From NCBI RefSeq assembly GCF_014204945.1, contig NZ_JACHMN010000001.1:1116001-1180000 (forward strand): a stretch of DNA of 64,000 nt, in the 5' to 3' direction. The notes under the pieces were generated by a model, which was not told the origin of the DNA, did not search any database, and saw only the letters and a list, made by a program, of their open reading frames with translations. The stretch's first letter is position 1. The number at the start of each line of letters is the position of its first letter. Of this stretch, positions 7,927 through 16,440 are shown in pieces. A program made the position numbers and the translations under genes. The stretch comes from Allocatelliglobosispora scoriae. Lineage in GTDB: Bacteria > Actinomycetota > Actinomycetes > Mycobacteriales > Micromonosporaceae.

Positions 7927-8772
7927 ATGCCCACATTCACCACACCCGGTCCGATCTCGGCCACGATCGATCTCGCGGTCGGCGACGCCCGCATCACGGC
8001 GAGCGACCGCGGCGACACCGTCGTCGAGGTCCGCCCGAGCAACGCCGCCGTCGAAGCGGACGTCCGCGCGGCGGAGCTCATCCGCGTCGAGTTCGCCGAC
8101 GGCCGCCTCCTCGTCAAATCAGCCAAGCAACGGACCCTCGGCCTCTTCGGCAAGGCCGGATCCGTCGACGTGACGATCGCCCTGCCGACCGGCTCCCGCC
8201 TGCAGGCCGACGCCGCGATGGCATCGATCCACGGCACCGGGCAGTTCGGCGACTGCCGCGTCAAGACCGCGGCGGGCGATGTCCACCTCGACCACACCGG
8301 CACCCTCGACCTCAACACCTCGATCGGCACGATCGTGCTGCGCCAGGTCGACGGCGACGCCCAGATCAGCTGCGGATCCGGCCGGGTGCGGTGCGAGGTG
8401 CTCGGCAGCACCGCCGTGGTCAAGAACAGCAACGGCGACACCTGGATCGGCACCGTCGCCGGCGACCTGCGGGTGAAGGCCGCCAACGGCAGCATCCTCG
8501 TCGACCGGGCCGGAGCCGACGTCACCGCCAGCAGCTCCAACGGCGACGTGCGCATCGGCGAGGTCGTCCGTGGCGCGGTCTCGGTCACGACCTCGCTCGG
8601 CCAGCTGGAGGTGGGCATCCGCGAGGGCACCGCCGCCCTGCTCGACCTGCACACGTCGGCCGGCAAGGTGCACAACCGGCTCTCAGCCGTGGACGCACCG
8701 GCACAGCAGGACGAGCGCGTGGAGATCCGCGCCCGCACCAGCTTCGGCGACATCGTGATCCGCCGCAGCTAG
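7927..8772 (+). CDS. DUF4097 family beta-helix repeat protein
   Basis: A 281-residue protein without a signal peptide or membrane segment. It is built from regular short beta repeats, each with small/Asn-Gly turns: VKTAAGDVHLDHTG, LNTSIGTIVLRQVDG, VKNSNGDTWIGTVAG, VKAANGSILVDRAG, ASSSNGDVRIGEVV, VTTSLGQLEVG and ARTSFGDIVIR. This is the DUF4097 putative adhesin-like beta-helix. It lies between the ribbon-helix-helix gene and the ABC exporter and is likely cotranscribed with both. The biochemical role is unknown. Confidence 0.85.
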   Translation: MPTFTTPGPISATIDLAVGDARITASDRGDTVVEVRPSNAAVEADVRAAELIRVEFADGRLLVKSAKQRTLGLFGKAGSVDVTIALPTGSRLQADAAMASIHGTGQFGDCRVKTAAGDVHLDHTGTLDLNTSIGTIVLRQVDGDAQISCGSGRVRCEVLGSTAVVKNSNGDTWIGTVAGDLRVKAANGSILVDRAGADVTASSSNGDVRIGEVVRGAVSVTTSLGQLEVGIREGTAALLDLHTSAGKVHNRLSAVDAPAQQDERVEIRARTSFGDIVIRRS

Positions 8773-8867
8773 AAACAACCGCCAGCTCTGCCCGGAGACC
8801 GCGCACGGTCGCTCCGGTGATGGCGCACGCCCGCATGACGTTCGAAAAATAATGAAATGAGGCGACA

Positions 8868-9823
<956 letters not shown>

Positions 9824-9827
<4 letters not shown>

Positions 9828-10618
9828 GCACACTCACGATGGCCGTCCGCGACTCGTCGACGATGTTCCGGCGCAACCTGCGGCACATGAAGCGCTACCC
9901 GTCGCTCACCCTCATGCTCGCGGGGATGCCGATCGTCTTCCTGCTGCTCTTCGTCTACGTCCTCGGCGGCACGATGGGAGCGGGGCTCGGCGGCGGATCG
10001 GGCAGCCGGTCCGACTACCTCAACTACGTGGTGCCCGGGATCCTGCTGATGACCCTGGCGAGCGCGGCACAGGGCACCGCCATCTCGGTGGCGATGGACA
10101 TGACCGAGGGCATCGTCGCCCGCTTCCGCACCATGGCGATCGCCCGCTCCTCCGTGCTCACCGGGCACGTGCTGGGCAGCATGGCGCAGGGCATGCTCTG
10201 CGTGGCGATCGTCGCCGGGGTGTCGGTGCTGATCGGGTTCCGGCCCGACGCCGACCTGCTGGGATGGGCGGGCGTGGTCGGCGTACTCGCGATGATCGCC
10301 TTCGCCATGACCTGGCTCTGCGTGGCCCTGGGCCTGGTGTCCAAGAGCGTGGAGACGGCGAGCAACCTGCCGATGCCGCTGCTGCTGCTCCCGTTCTTCG
10401 GCAGCGCCTTCGTGCCGACCGAGTCGATGCCGGCCGGGCTGCGGCAGTTCGCCGAGTACCAGCCCTTCACCTCGATGATCGAGACGCTGCGGGCGCTGCT
10501 GGCGGGGGCGCCGGTGGGGAACAACGCGATCATCGCGGCGGGGTGGTGCGCGGCGATCGCGCTCGGCGGCTACGTGTGGGCGCGGGCTCTGTTCAAGCGC
10601 GACCCCTCGCCGCGCTGA
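9824..10618 (+). CDS. ABC-2 type (DrrB-like) permease
   Basis: A 264-residue membrane protein with about six hydrophobic segments. It has the ABC-2 layout: soluble N-terminus, first helix SLTLMLAGMPIVFLLLFVYV, a Gly-rich extracellular loop, then FRTMAIARSSVLTGHVLG, the cytoplasmic loop typical of DrrB proteins. It pairs with the ATPase encoded 4 bp upstream. A hairpin terminator follows, marking the end of the ribbon-helix-helix/DUF4097/ABC operon. Confidence 0.9.
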
Positions 10619-10630
10619 CAGACGAGCCTC

Positions 10631-10663
10631 GGCGCGCCGGATGATGATCCCGTCCGGCGCGCC
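10631..10663 (+). terminator. Hairpin terminator after ABC permease
   Basis: 11-bp perfect inverted repeat, 10631-10641 with 10653-10663, loop 11 nt, 12 bp after the permease stop codon. Confidence 0.6.
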
Positions 10664-10687
10664 TGGCGTGGTTCTAGGCTGGCCCGC

Positions 10688-11368
10688 GTGGGACGGACTG
10701 TTCTGGTGACCGGCGGGACCGGCGGATTGGGCTCGGCGGTGACGGCGGGACTGCTCGCCGACGACTGGCGGGTCGTCGTGCCCTACCGGTCGGCGGCGGA
10801 GCTGAAGCGGCTGCCCGAGGACGACAAACTCACCACGATCGAAGCGGACCTCTTCGATCCGCACGCGGTGCAGGCCTGCGTCGCGGCGGCGAGCGGGCAC
10901 GGCGCGTCGCCGCTACGGGCGGTCGTCAACCTCGTGGGCGGCTTCGCGATGGGCGGGCGGCTGCACGAGACGCCGATCGAGGAGTTCGAGCGGCTGCTGC
11001 GGATCAACCTGCGCCCGGCGTACCTGGTCTGCCAGGCGGCGCTGCCGGTGCTGATCGACAACGGCGGCGGGTCGATCGTCTGCGTCTCGGCCCAGTCGGC
11101 GCTGCGACCCTTCCCCGGCGCGTCGGGCTACATCACCTCGAAGACCGCTCTGCTCGGGCTCGCGGCGGCGTTGCACGCCGAATACGCCTCCCAGCACGTG
11201 CGGGTCAACACGATCCTGCCGGGGATCATCGACACCCCGGCCAACCGGGCGGAGATGCCGCACGCGGACCGGACCGGCTGGACGGCTCCGGCGCAGATCG
11301 CCGAGACGATCCGGTTCCTCTGCTCGGACGCGTCGGCCGCGATCCGCGGCGCCCAGATCCCCGTCTGA
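10688..11368 (+). CDS. SDR family oxidoreductase
   Basis: A 226-residue short-chain dehydrogenase. The nucleotide motif TGGTGGLG is at residues 8-15, NLVGG stands where NNAG is usual, catalytic Ser is in VCVSAQSA and the active-site pair is in YITSK. The C-terminus (ILPGIIDTPANR, then IAETIRFLCSDASAAIRGAQIPV) is the standard SDR ending. The GTG at 10688 starts directly at the first beta strand. Substrate unknown. A long palindrome begins 2 bp after the stop. Confidence 0.9.
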   Translation: MGRTVLVTGGTGGLGSAVTAGLLADDWRVVVPYRSAAELKRLPEDDKLTTIEADLFDPHAVQACVAAASGHGASPLRAVVNLVGGFAMGGRLHETPIEEFERLLRINLRPAYLVCQAALPVLIDNGGGSIVCVSAQSALRPFPGASGYITSKTALLGLAAALHAEYASQHVRVNTILPGIIDTPANRAEMPHADRTGWTAPAQIAETIRFLCSDASAAIRGAQIPV

Positions 11369-11369
11369 G

Positions 11370-11439
11370 CCGTTACGTTGTGCAGCAAAGCGTGCCCTAG
11401 ACCGCGGTCTAGGGCACGCTTTGCTGCACAACGTAACGG
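11370..11439. terminator. Perfect 70-bp palindrome, bidirectional terminator (family A)
   Basis: 35-bp arms without a loop, centred at 11404/11405 and filling almost the whole gap between two convergent genes. The arm contains TGCAGCAAAGCGTG, a core shared with the inverted repeat at 35775-35854. Confidence 0.75.
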
Positions 11440-11442
11440 GGG

Positions 11443-11688
11443 TCAGCGGAGCTCGGTGGGGATGTCCGTGCGCTCCTCGACGTGGGTGACCGTGGCGGGG
11501 TCGCGGGTCACGACCGCCGTGCTGCGACGGCGGTTGATCAGCATCAGGGTGAAGACGAGACCGAACGCCCCGGCGGCCATCAGGATCCAGCCGACAGCGT
11601 CCAGGTCAAGCCAGCCCACCTTGACGTCCAGGGCGAACGTGAAGATCGCGCCCAGGGCTAGCAGAAATACACTGGCACCGATACCCAT
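11443..11688 (-). CDS. DUF6458-like small membrane protein
   Basis: An 81-residue protein starting MGIGASVFLLALGAI, with two transmembrane helices separated by DVKVGWLDLDAVGW and a charged cytoplasmic tail. This matches the small actinobacterial family DUF6458. The ATG at 11688 is chosen because an AGGAGC ribosome-binding site precedes it; the longer frame to 11727 adds a non-coding-like tail. A GAGT-N16-GGGTAT element upstream suggests stress control. Function unknown. Confidence 0.75.
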   Translation of the reverse strand: MGIGASVFLLALGAIFTFALDVKVGWLDLDAVGWILMAAGAFGLVFTLMLINRRRSTAVVTRDPATVTHVEERTDIPTELR

Positions 11689-11734
11689 GGTCTTTGCTCC
11701 TCTCGGGCGCGACGGATGGCGGCCCACCCCTCTG

Positions 11735-11760
11735 ATACCCCGCCATGGACCGGGATACTC
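11735..11760 (-). promoter_or_regulatory. Candidate SigB/SigF-type promoter (DUF6458 gene)
   Basis: GAGT at 11760-11757, a 16-nt spacer and GGGTAT at 11740-11735, 46 bp upstream of the ATG. The -35 has two mismatches to GTTT, so this is one of the weaker members of the set. Confidence 0.35.
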
Positions 11761-11795
11761 CCCCTAATTCGAGTCCGGGCTGGCATACTCCCCCG

Positions 11796-13025
11796 GTGGC
11801 CGAACCCACCCTGAGCGCTCCCGAGCCCGCCTCCGCCGAGCCCGCCCCCGCCGAGGCCGGAGCCTGGCTGCAGTGGCGCCCCTCCCTCATCACCGGCGTC
11901 TCGACCTGGGCCGCGGCCTTCGCCGCCTGCGTCCTGCTCTCGGCGGTCTCCTGGCTGCCCTATCAGGACCTCCCGGCCAAGGCCGGCGACCCGTCCACGT
12001 CGGTCAGCTCCTTCTTCGACCTGTGGCACCGCTGGGACACGACGTGGTACCTGCTCATCGCCGACGTCGGCTACCACGCCGACGACCGCGCGGCCGCGTT
12101 CTTCCCGCTCTACCCCATGCTGGTACGCGGCATCGCCCCCCTCGTGCCCGACAACACGATCGTGGCGGCGCTGCTCGTCTCGTCGCTGGCGACGATCGCC
12201 GCGCTCACCGTGATCCACCGGCTGACCGTCGGCGCCCTCGGCGAGGACGACGCCCGGCGGACCGTGTTCTACCTGATGGCCTTCCCGACCGCCTTCTACC
12301 TGCTGGCCGCCTACAACGAGTCGCTGTTCATCGCGCTGGCGGCCGGGTCGCTCTACTGCATGCGGCGCGGGCAGTGGTGGTGGGCGGGGCTGCTCGCCGG
12401 CTTCGCGAGCGCCACCCGGCTCGCCGGGGTGCTGCTCGGGCTCGCCTTCGCCTACGAGTACCTCCGCCAGGCCGGGTTCTCCTGGCGCCGGATCCGGTGG
12501 AACGTGCTGGCGGCGGTGCTCGTACCCGGCGGGTTGTTTGCTTATATGGCCTATTGCGCGGCGGAGCTGGGGAATCCGACGGCCTTCCTCAAGGCGCAGG
12601 AGGCCTGGTCGCGGGCCGAGTTCGAGTGGCCGTGGACGACCGCGGGGAAGATCTTCGAGATGCTCGGCTCGACCAACTCGTACCTGCACCCCGACGACAT
12701 CCGCAACATCGCCAACCTGACCGCCGCGGTGGTGACGCTCACGCTGCTGGTGCTCGCGCTGGTCGGCCCCTGGAAGCTCGGCCATGAGTACGCCTACCTG
12801 GTGATCTTCGCGACGATGGTGGTGCTGCTGCCGCTGACCCATCCACTGGCGACCTATTACCCGCTCAGCTCACTGTGGCGCTACGTGCTGGAGTGCATTC
12901 CGGCCTTCATGGTGCTCGGGCGGATGGGCCGCAATCCACACCTCCACCGGGTCTATGTCTTCTGTGCGCTGATGCTCCAGGGAGCGATGATCATCAGTTT
13001 CGTGCAGAACCAGTTCGTGGCGTGA
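11796..13025 (+). CDS. PIG-V-type mannosyltransferase family membrane protein
   Basis: About 409 residues with 8-10 transmembrane helices. LWHRWDTTWYLLIADVGY, early in the luminal loop after helix 1, and FFPLYPMLVRG carry the conserved acidic residue and pattern of PIG-V-like polyprenyl-phosphate-mannose-dependent transferases. AFPTAFYLLAAYNESLF and FASATRLAGVLLG are further family blocks. It probably adds mannose to an extracytoplasmic acceptor. I chose GTG 11796 because codons between an in-frame ATG at 11745 and this point lack the GC-rich third positions of the gene. Confidence 0.8.
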   Translation: MAEPTLSAPEPASAEPAPAEAGAWLQWRPSLITGVSTWAAAFAACVLLSAVSWLPYQDLPAKAGDPSTSVSSFFDLWHRWDTTWYLLIADVGYHADDRAAAFFPLYPMLVRGIAPLVPDNTIVAALLVSSLATIAALTVIHRLTVGALGEDDARRTVFYLMAFPTAFYLLAAYNESLFIALAAGSLYCMRRGQWWWAGLLAGFASATRLAGVLLGLAFAYEYLRQAGFSWRRIRWNVLAAVLVPGGLFAYMAYCAAELGNPTAFLKAQEAWSRAEFEWPWTTAGKIFEMLGSTNSYLHPDDIRNIANLTAAVVTLTLLVLALVGPWKLGHEYAYLVIFATMVVLLPLTHPLATYYPLSSLWRYVLECIPAFMVLGRMGRNPHLHRVYVFCALMLQGAMIISFVQNQFVA

Positions 13026-13087
13026 AACCAGACGTATCACCCGTCCGGCTCGTTGACTTTGCTCGTCGGCAGCCGCAGGATGAGCGC

Positions 13088-13894
13088 GTGCAGACCTGGG
13101 ACGACGGGGCCCCCGACGGGCTGGCGACAGACCGGCCGAACGTCGCCCGGATGTACGACTACTACCTCGGCGGCAGCCACAACTACCCGGCCGACCGGGA
13201 GATGGCGCAGCGGGTCATCGCCACCTATCCGGCCCTGCCGGAGGTCGCCCGCCTCAACCGCGCCTTCCTCGGCCGTGTGGTGCGCTTCCTCAGCGACGCC
13301 GGGATCCGGCAGTTCGTCGACCTCGGTTCGGGCCTGCCGACCGTCGGCAACGTGCACCAGATCGTCCAGTCGATCGACCCGGGCGCGCGGGTGGTCTATG
13401 TGGACCACGACGAGATGGCCGTGCTCTACAGCCGGGTGATGCTCGTCGGCAACCCCGGTGCCGCCGTCGTGCAGGGCGACATCACAGAGATCCGGCAGGT
13501 GTTCCGGCACCGGGACCTGCGCTGCCTGATCGACTTCAAGGAGCCGGTCGCCGTCCTGCTCTTCGGCCTCCTGCACTTCGTGTCCGACGGCATCGGCCCG
13601 ATGGCGATCATCGACGAGATCCTGCAGACGGTGGCCTCCGGCAGCTACCTCGCGCTCTCCCACGCCAGCCGGGACGGGCTCGCCGACGAGGCCGACCGGA
13701 TCGCCGGGCTCTACGCCCGCAGCGGCAGCCCGATGGCGTTCCGCTCGCACGCCGAGATCGCGGCGTTCTTCGCCGACTTCCCCCTGGTCGAGCCCGGTCT
13801 CGTGCCGATGGAGATCTGGCGCCCCGACGAGGCCGAGTCCGCCATCGCACCGCCGGTCTACTCCGGTTACGGCGGGGTCGGCCAGAAGCCCTGA
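13088..13894 (+). CDS. DUF574-type SAM-dependent methyltransferase
   Basis: About 268 residues. The family signature near the N-terminus is RPNVARMYDYYLGGSHNYPA, followed by the SAM site FVDLGSGLPTVGNVHQ and VVYVDHDEMAVLYSR. The C-terminal PLVEPGLVPMEIWRP is also typical. These proteins (PF04672) are abundant in actinomycetes; substrates are mostly unknown. GTG 13088 has an AGGA site upstream and gives the usual length. A GTG at 13022, overlapping the previous stop, is an alternative. Confidence 0.87.
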   Translation: MQTWDDGAPDGLATDRPNVARMYDYYLGGSHNYPADREMAQRVIATYPALPEVARLNRAFLGRVVRFLSDAGIRQFVDLGSGLPTVGNVHQIVQSIDPGARVVYVDHDEMAVLYSRVMLVGNPGAAVVQGDITEIRQVFRHRDLRCLIDFKEPVAVLLFGLLHFVSDGIGPMAIIDEILQTVASGSYLALSHASRDGLADEADRIAGLYARSGSPMAFRSHAEIAAFFADFPLVEPGLVPMEIWRPDEAESAIAPPVYSGYGGVGQKP

Positions 13895-13968
13895 CCGCCG
13901 ATTTGTCCCCTTCTCCCCCGGTCCTCCTCGGCGACCGTCACACTGAGGTGGAGGAGAGGAGTCTGATC

Positions 13969-14166
13969 ATGTGTGTGAGCTGCGGTAACGGCAACCCCGA
14001 CGACGATCACGGCAATCCGGACAGCATCACGGCGGTGAAGATCGAGCTCGCGGCGGTCGCCGCCCGGATCAGTCCGCAGCAGGTCGCGCAGAACATCTCC
14101 GCGGCCTACGACCACGCCCCCACCGAGACTCCGATGACCTGGCCGACCGGCAACCCGGTGCGGTAG
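13969..14166 (+). CDS. Small hypothetical protein with N-terminal CVSC
   Basis: A 65-residue protein beginning MCVSCGNGNPDDDHGNPDSI, with a helical middle and no membrane segment. The CxxC and His could bind a metal, but a single pair is weak evidence. It is preceded by GAGGAGAGGAG, a very strong ribosome-binding site, and lies 19 bp before the DUF4383 gene. I do not recognise the family. Confidence 0.65.
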   Translation: MCVSCGNGNPDDDHGNPDSITAVKIELAAVAARISPQQVAQNISAAYDHAPTETPMTWPTGNPVR

Positions 14167-14185
14167 AGCACGGTGGAGGTGCGCC

Positions 14186-14650
14186 ATGTCGCATATGCCC
14201 GTCAACCATCCGCTCCGCGGCGCCTACCGGGTGCTCGCCGCCCTGATCGGCCTCGCGGTCCTCGTCTTCGGGGTGCTGAGCCTGATCCGGGCCTGGGGCG
14301 ATCCGTTCTTCGACCGGGGTGACGTCACCGTCTTCGGCCTGCACACCAACCTGGCCTTCGGCCTCCTGACGGTCATCGTGGGCGGCGCGGTCCTCGTCGC
14401 GTCGATCCTCGGCGGCAACCTCGTCCACCTGGTCTCGCTCGGCGGCGGCGGGGTCATGGTCATCGGGTCGCTGATGCAGCTCGCGATGGTGAACAGCGGT
14501 GCCAACAAGCTCAACTTCACCGTCGGCGCGGCCGCCGTCGGGATGGTCCTGGGCATGTTCCTCGTCTGCGCCGGCCTCTACACCAGAACCGGCCCCGCCG
14601 AGCTGGCCCGGTCCGAGGAGCGCTACCGCCACCACCGAGCCGCCGCCTGA
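14186..14650 (+). CDS. DUF4383 membrane protein
   Basis: A 154-residue protein with four transmembrane helices: YRVLAALIGLAVLVFGVLSL, the second and third around LAFGLLTVIVGGAVLVASI and VSLGGGGVMVIGSLMQLAM, and a fourth near AVGMVLGMFLVCAGLY. FGLHTNLAFGLL is the family signature between helices 1 and 2. DUF4383 proteins are common among actinobacterial small stress-associated genes; no biochemical function is known. Confidence 0.85.
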   Translation: MSHMPVNHPLRGAYRVLAALIGLAVLVFGVLSLIRAWGDPFFDRGDVTVFGLHTNLAFGLLTVIVGGAVLVASILGGNLVHLVSLGGGGVMVIGSLMQLAMVNSGANKLNFTVGAAAVGMVLGMFLVCAGLYTRTGPAELARSEERYRHHRAAA

Positions 14651-14697
14651 CCCACACCAGTCCGGCGCGTCGCGCTTGTCCGCCGCTCAAGATCGCC

Positions 14698-14752
14698 GCA
14701 ACTCTTGAAGAGTTGCTCCTGTCTGGGACCAACTCTTCAAGAGTTGGTCCCA
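14698..14752. repeat. Paired palindromes of family B
   Basis: A 19-bp palindrome (14698-14716, 9-bp arms) and a 29-bp palindrome (14724-14752, 14-bp arms around one base) share AACTCTT-N-AAGAGTT. The same core returns in the 25-bp-arm palindrome at 49168-49222, where GGGACCAACTCTT is also identical. Confidence 0.7.
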
Positions 14753-14833
14753 TCCGTCCGCGCAGGCGAGGGCAACCCACTCCGCGACGCGCACGAGGGC
14801 ACGGGCCCACTCGCGCACGAGCTTCCCTCCCAA

Positions 14834-14901
14834 GATCAGGCCATCTTTGGCGAAGTTGGCCTGATCATGACCCTTGATCGCACCGTTTTCGCCAAAGATG
14901 G
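14834..14901. other. Overlapping alternative inverted repeats
   Basis: A 9-bp inverted repeat pairs 14834-14842 with 14858-14866. A 14-bp one pairs 14841-14854 with 14888-14901. The left arms overlap and the second helix uses the loop of the first, so only one can form at a time in RNA. Confidence 0.55.
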
Positions 14902-14970
14902 GGCGATCATGACATGGTTGCGCCCCGGTCACCGGTGGTGCGGTGACCGGGGCGCGGACCTGCGGTGGAT

Positions 14971-15363
14971 CTACCTCTTGGGAGAGGAGATGATCCGGTC
15001 GCGCTCGGCCGGGGAGAGGATCTCATCGGCACCGAGGATCTGCTCCTCGATCTCCACAGCCTTGCGGGAGCGGGTCAGCAGGTTGGCGGCCGCGACGATC
15101 GCCGCCGCGCCAACCGCCACCCCCACCACTCCGGCCACCGCGATGAGCCCCCACCTCGGCGGGGTGGGCCGTCCGGCGAGCGCACCGGCTGCGTTGTGCA
15201 GCCTGCGGCTCGCCACCCGACGCGTGTCGGAGACGGTGTCCTGAGCATCGTTGAACAGGCCCTTGGCCTGATCGACGGTGGTCTCCTTAGCCGAGGTGAG
15301 CGTCGCCACGAGCTCATCCCAGGCCCGGCGTACGTCGGCGTCCTGTCGGCGAGTGATCATCAT
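14971..15363 (-). CDS. Small membrane protein with stress-type promoter
   Basis: A 130-residue protein. The N-terminal half is a charged helix (DVRRAWDELVATLTSAKETT, then VDQAKGLFNDAQDTVSDTRR) resembling the amphipathic repeats of CsbD/DUF3618-type proteins. It is followed by one transmembrane helix (WGLIAVAGVVGVAVGAAAIV) and an acidic C-terminal tail. GGAGG lies 6 nt upstream of the ATG. A perfect GTTT-N16-GGGTAA promoter sits about 50 bp upstream. I do not recognise a named family. Confidence 0.75.
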   Translation of the reverse strand: MMITRRQDADVRRAWDELVATLTSAKETTVDQAKGLFNDAQDTVSDTRRVASRRLHNAAGALAGRPTPPRWGLIAVAGVVGVAVGAAAIVAAANLLTRSRKAVEIEEQILGADEILSPAERDRIISSPKR

Positions 15364-15412
15364 TGGATCCTCCAGTGATGTGTCGTGGGCTTAAGGTGTT
15401 CTGCTACGGCCG

Positions 15413-15438
15413 TTACCCGCCGCCGGGGCACCGCAAAC
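15413..15438 (-). promoter_or_regulatory. SigB/SigF-type promoter (small membrane protein)
   Basis: GTTT at 15438-15435, a 16-nt spacer, GGGTAA at 15418-15413. The predicted leader is about 45 nt and includes the GGAGG site. Confidence 0.65.
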
Positions 15439-15448
15439 GCTTGATCGA

Positions 15449-15817
15449 TCATCCGGTGGTGAATCGTTCGCCGATCTCGCGGTGCAGACCGGTCAGGGCC
15501 GCCTCCACGAGTGACGAGGCCTTCTCCCCGGCGGGCTCGACCGTGACCTCCAGACTGGTGCCGCCCGCGGGCAGCGGCGCGATCACGACCGCCGCGACCC
15601 AGGCCCGCTCCGGTGCCGGCAGATAGGTCATGCCCACCTCCGCCGGACCGATCGCCGCGGGTTCCCCGGCGGCCTGAGCCACCTGCATCCGCCCGGTGCC
15701 GACCGGGTTGCGGGAGACGTCGTCGGGCAGCCACCGGGCCATGCCGATCGGGTCGGTGAGCGCGTCGAAGACGATCTCCGGGGGCGCCTCGAAGGTGGTG
15801 TTCGTCGCATATGTCAT
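15449..15817 (-). CDS. SRPBCC family protein
   Basis: A 122-residue START/SRPBCC-type hydrophobic-pocket protein: NTTFEAPPEIVFDALTDPIG opening the fold, MARWLPDD, then GTSLEVTVEPAGEK strands and a long C-terminal helix (SLVEAALTGLHREIGERFTT). ATG 15817 is preferred to 15850, since the extension would run through the promoter. It is divergent from csbD and shares a back-to-back stress-type promoter pair with it. Ligand unknown. Confidence 0.8.
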   Translation of the reverse strand: MTYATNTTFEAPPEIVFDALTDPIGMARWLPDDVSRNPVGTGRMQVAQAAGEPAAIGPAEVGMTYLPAPERAWVAAVVIAPLPAGGTSLEVTVEPAGEKASSLVEAALTGLHREIGERFTTG

Positions 15818-15827
15818 ACCTGTCTGT

Positions 15828-15853
15828 CTACCCGGTCGGGGCGGAGACAAAAC
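15828..15853 (-). promoter_or_regulatory. SigB/SigF-type promoter (SRPBCC gene)
   Basis: GTTT at 15853-15850, 16-nt spacer, GGGTAG at 15833-15828, 10 bp upstream of the ATG at 15817, so the mRNA should be almost leaderless. Its -35 lies 3 bp from the -35 of the divergent csbD promoter. Confidence 0.65.
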
Positions 15854-15856
15854 CTG

Positions 15857-15882
15857 GTTTGGCTGGTGGGAGCCCCGGGTAA
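15857..15882 (+). promoter_or_regulatory. SigB/SigF-type promoter (csbD)
   Basis: GTTT at 15857-15860, 16-nt spacer, GGGTAA at 15877-15882. CsbD is a classic SigB-dependent gene in Bacillus, which supports the reading. The leader of about 33 nt carries GAAAGGAGC. Confidence 0.72.
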
Positions 15883-15921
15883 GGCATCGAAGGTAGCTGT
15901 TAAGGCCGAAAGGAGCATGTC

Positions 15922-16107
15922 ATGGGTATCCAGGACAAGATCGCCAACACCGCGCAGGATGTTAAGGGTAAGGCCAAGGAGGCTCTCGGCGACGCGACGG
16001 ACAACGACCGTCTCGAGGCCGAGGGCAAGCTCGATCAGGCCGGTGCCTCGGCGAAGCAGGCTGGCGAGAAGGTCAAGGACGCGGCGAAAGACGTCATGGG
16101 CCGCTAG
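15922..16107 (+). CDS. csbD: CsbD family stress protein
   Basis: A 61-residue, highly charged, helical protein: MGIQDKIANTAQDVKGKAKE, GDATDNDRLEAEGKLDQ, KQAGEKVKDAAKD. Length and motifs match CsbD, a small general-stress protein whose exact function is unknown. AAAGGAG is 8 nt upstream of the ATG. A perfect GTTT-N16-GGGTAA promoter precedes it, and a strong hairpin terminator follows 13 bp after the stop, so it is a single-gene transcript. Confidence 0.92.
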   Translation: MGIQDKIANTAQDVKGKAKEALGDATDNDRLEAEGKLDQAGASAKQAGEKVKDAAKDVMGR

Positions 16108-16120
16108 GATCCAGCCAGTC

Positions 16121-16146
16121 AGGGGCGGCCCGCTCGGGCCGCCCCT
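16121..16146 (+). terminator. Hairpin terminator after csbD
   Basis: 12-bp arms with a 2-nt loop (16121-16132 with 16135-16146), GC-rich. Confidence 0.7.
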
Positions 16147-16174
16147 GCCGTGTCGGTGACCAGGAGGTTCGATC

Positions 16175-16390
16175 ATGAACGACCAGGAGAGGCCCAAGCC
16201 TCGCCCGCCGCTGAAGCGACCCGCTCCCCTGGAGCCACGCGATCCGGCGGAGCTGCCAGACCCGTTGAACCGCGACTACCCGACCGAGGAGGACGAGCGC
16301 GAGCGCCGTCCGCACAACACGCAGCCCGCCGAACTACCCAGCCCCAGCCCAGGGGGTACGCCGGAAGTGAACCCTCCGGCGCAGATATAG
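16175..16390 (+). CDS. Small proline-rich hypothetical protein
   Basis: A 71-residue, charged, Pro/Glu/Arg-rich protein (KPRPPLKRPAPLEPRDPAEL, RDYPTEEDERERR) with no hydrophobic core, so probably intrinsically disordered. Third-position GC is high and CAGGAGG precedes the ATG, which supports translation. The frame is followed by a strong bidirectional terminator. No family recognised. Confidence 0.6.
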   Translation: MNDQERPKPRPPLKRPAPLEPRDPAELPDPLNRDYPTEEDERERRPHNTQPAELPSPSPGGTPEVNPPAQI

Positions 16391-16400
16391 ACGCATGAGC

Positions 16401-16434
16401 GAAGGGGCGGACCGGTCATCCGGTCCGCCCCTTC
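16401..16434. terminator. Bidirectional hairpin terminator
   Basis: 15-bp perfect arms (16401-16415, 16420-16434) with a 4-nt loop between the convergent proline-rich gene and surE. Confidence 0.75.
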
Positions 16435-16440
16435 GACCGT

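Larger units (their letters stand above)
14651..14970. other. 320-bp convergent gap holding three palindromic elements
   Basis: No gene is supported here. It contains two palindromes with the core AACTCTT-AAGAGTT (14698-14716 and 14724-14752) and a pair of mutually exclusive hairpins at 14834-14901. It also holds a direct repeat GATCATGAC at 14863 and 14905. It separates the DUF4383 gene from a convergent gene, so transcription termination is the minimal role. Confidence 0.6.

Noticed and set aside
11755-11794. Direct repeat ATACTCCCCC at 11755 and 11785
   Set aside because: Two 10-bp copies 30 bp apart in a C-rich leader could be chance. Not enough to call an operator.
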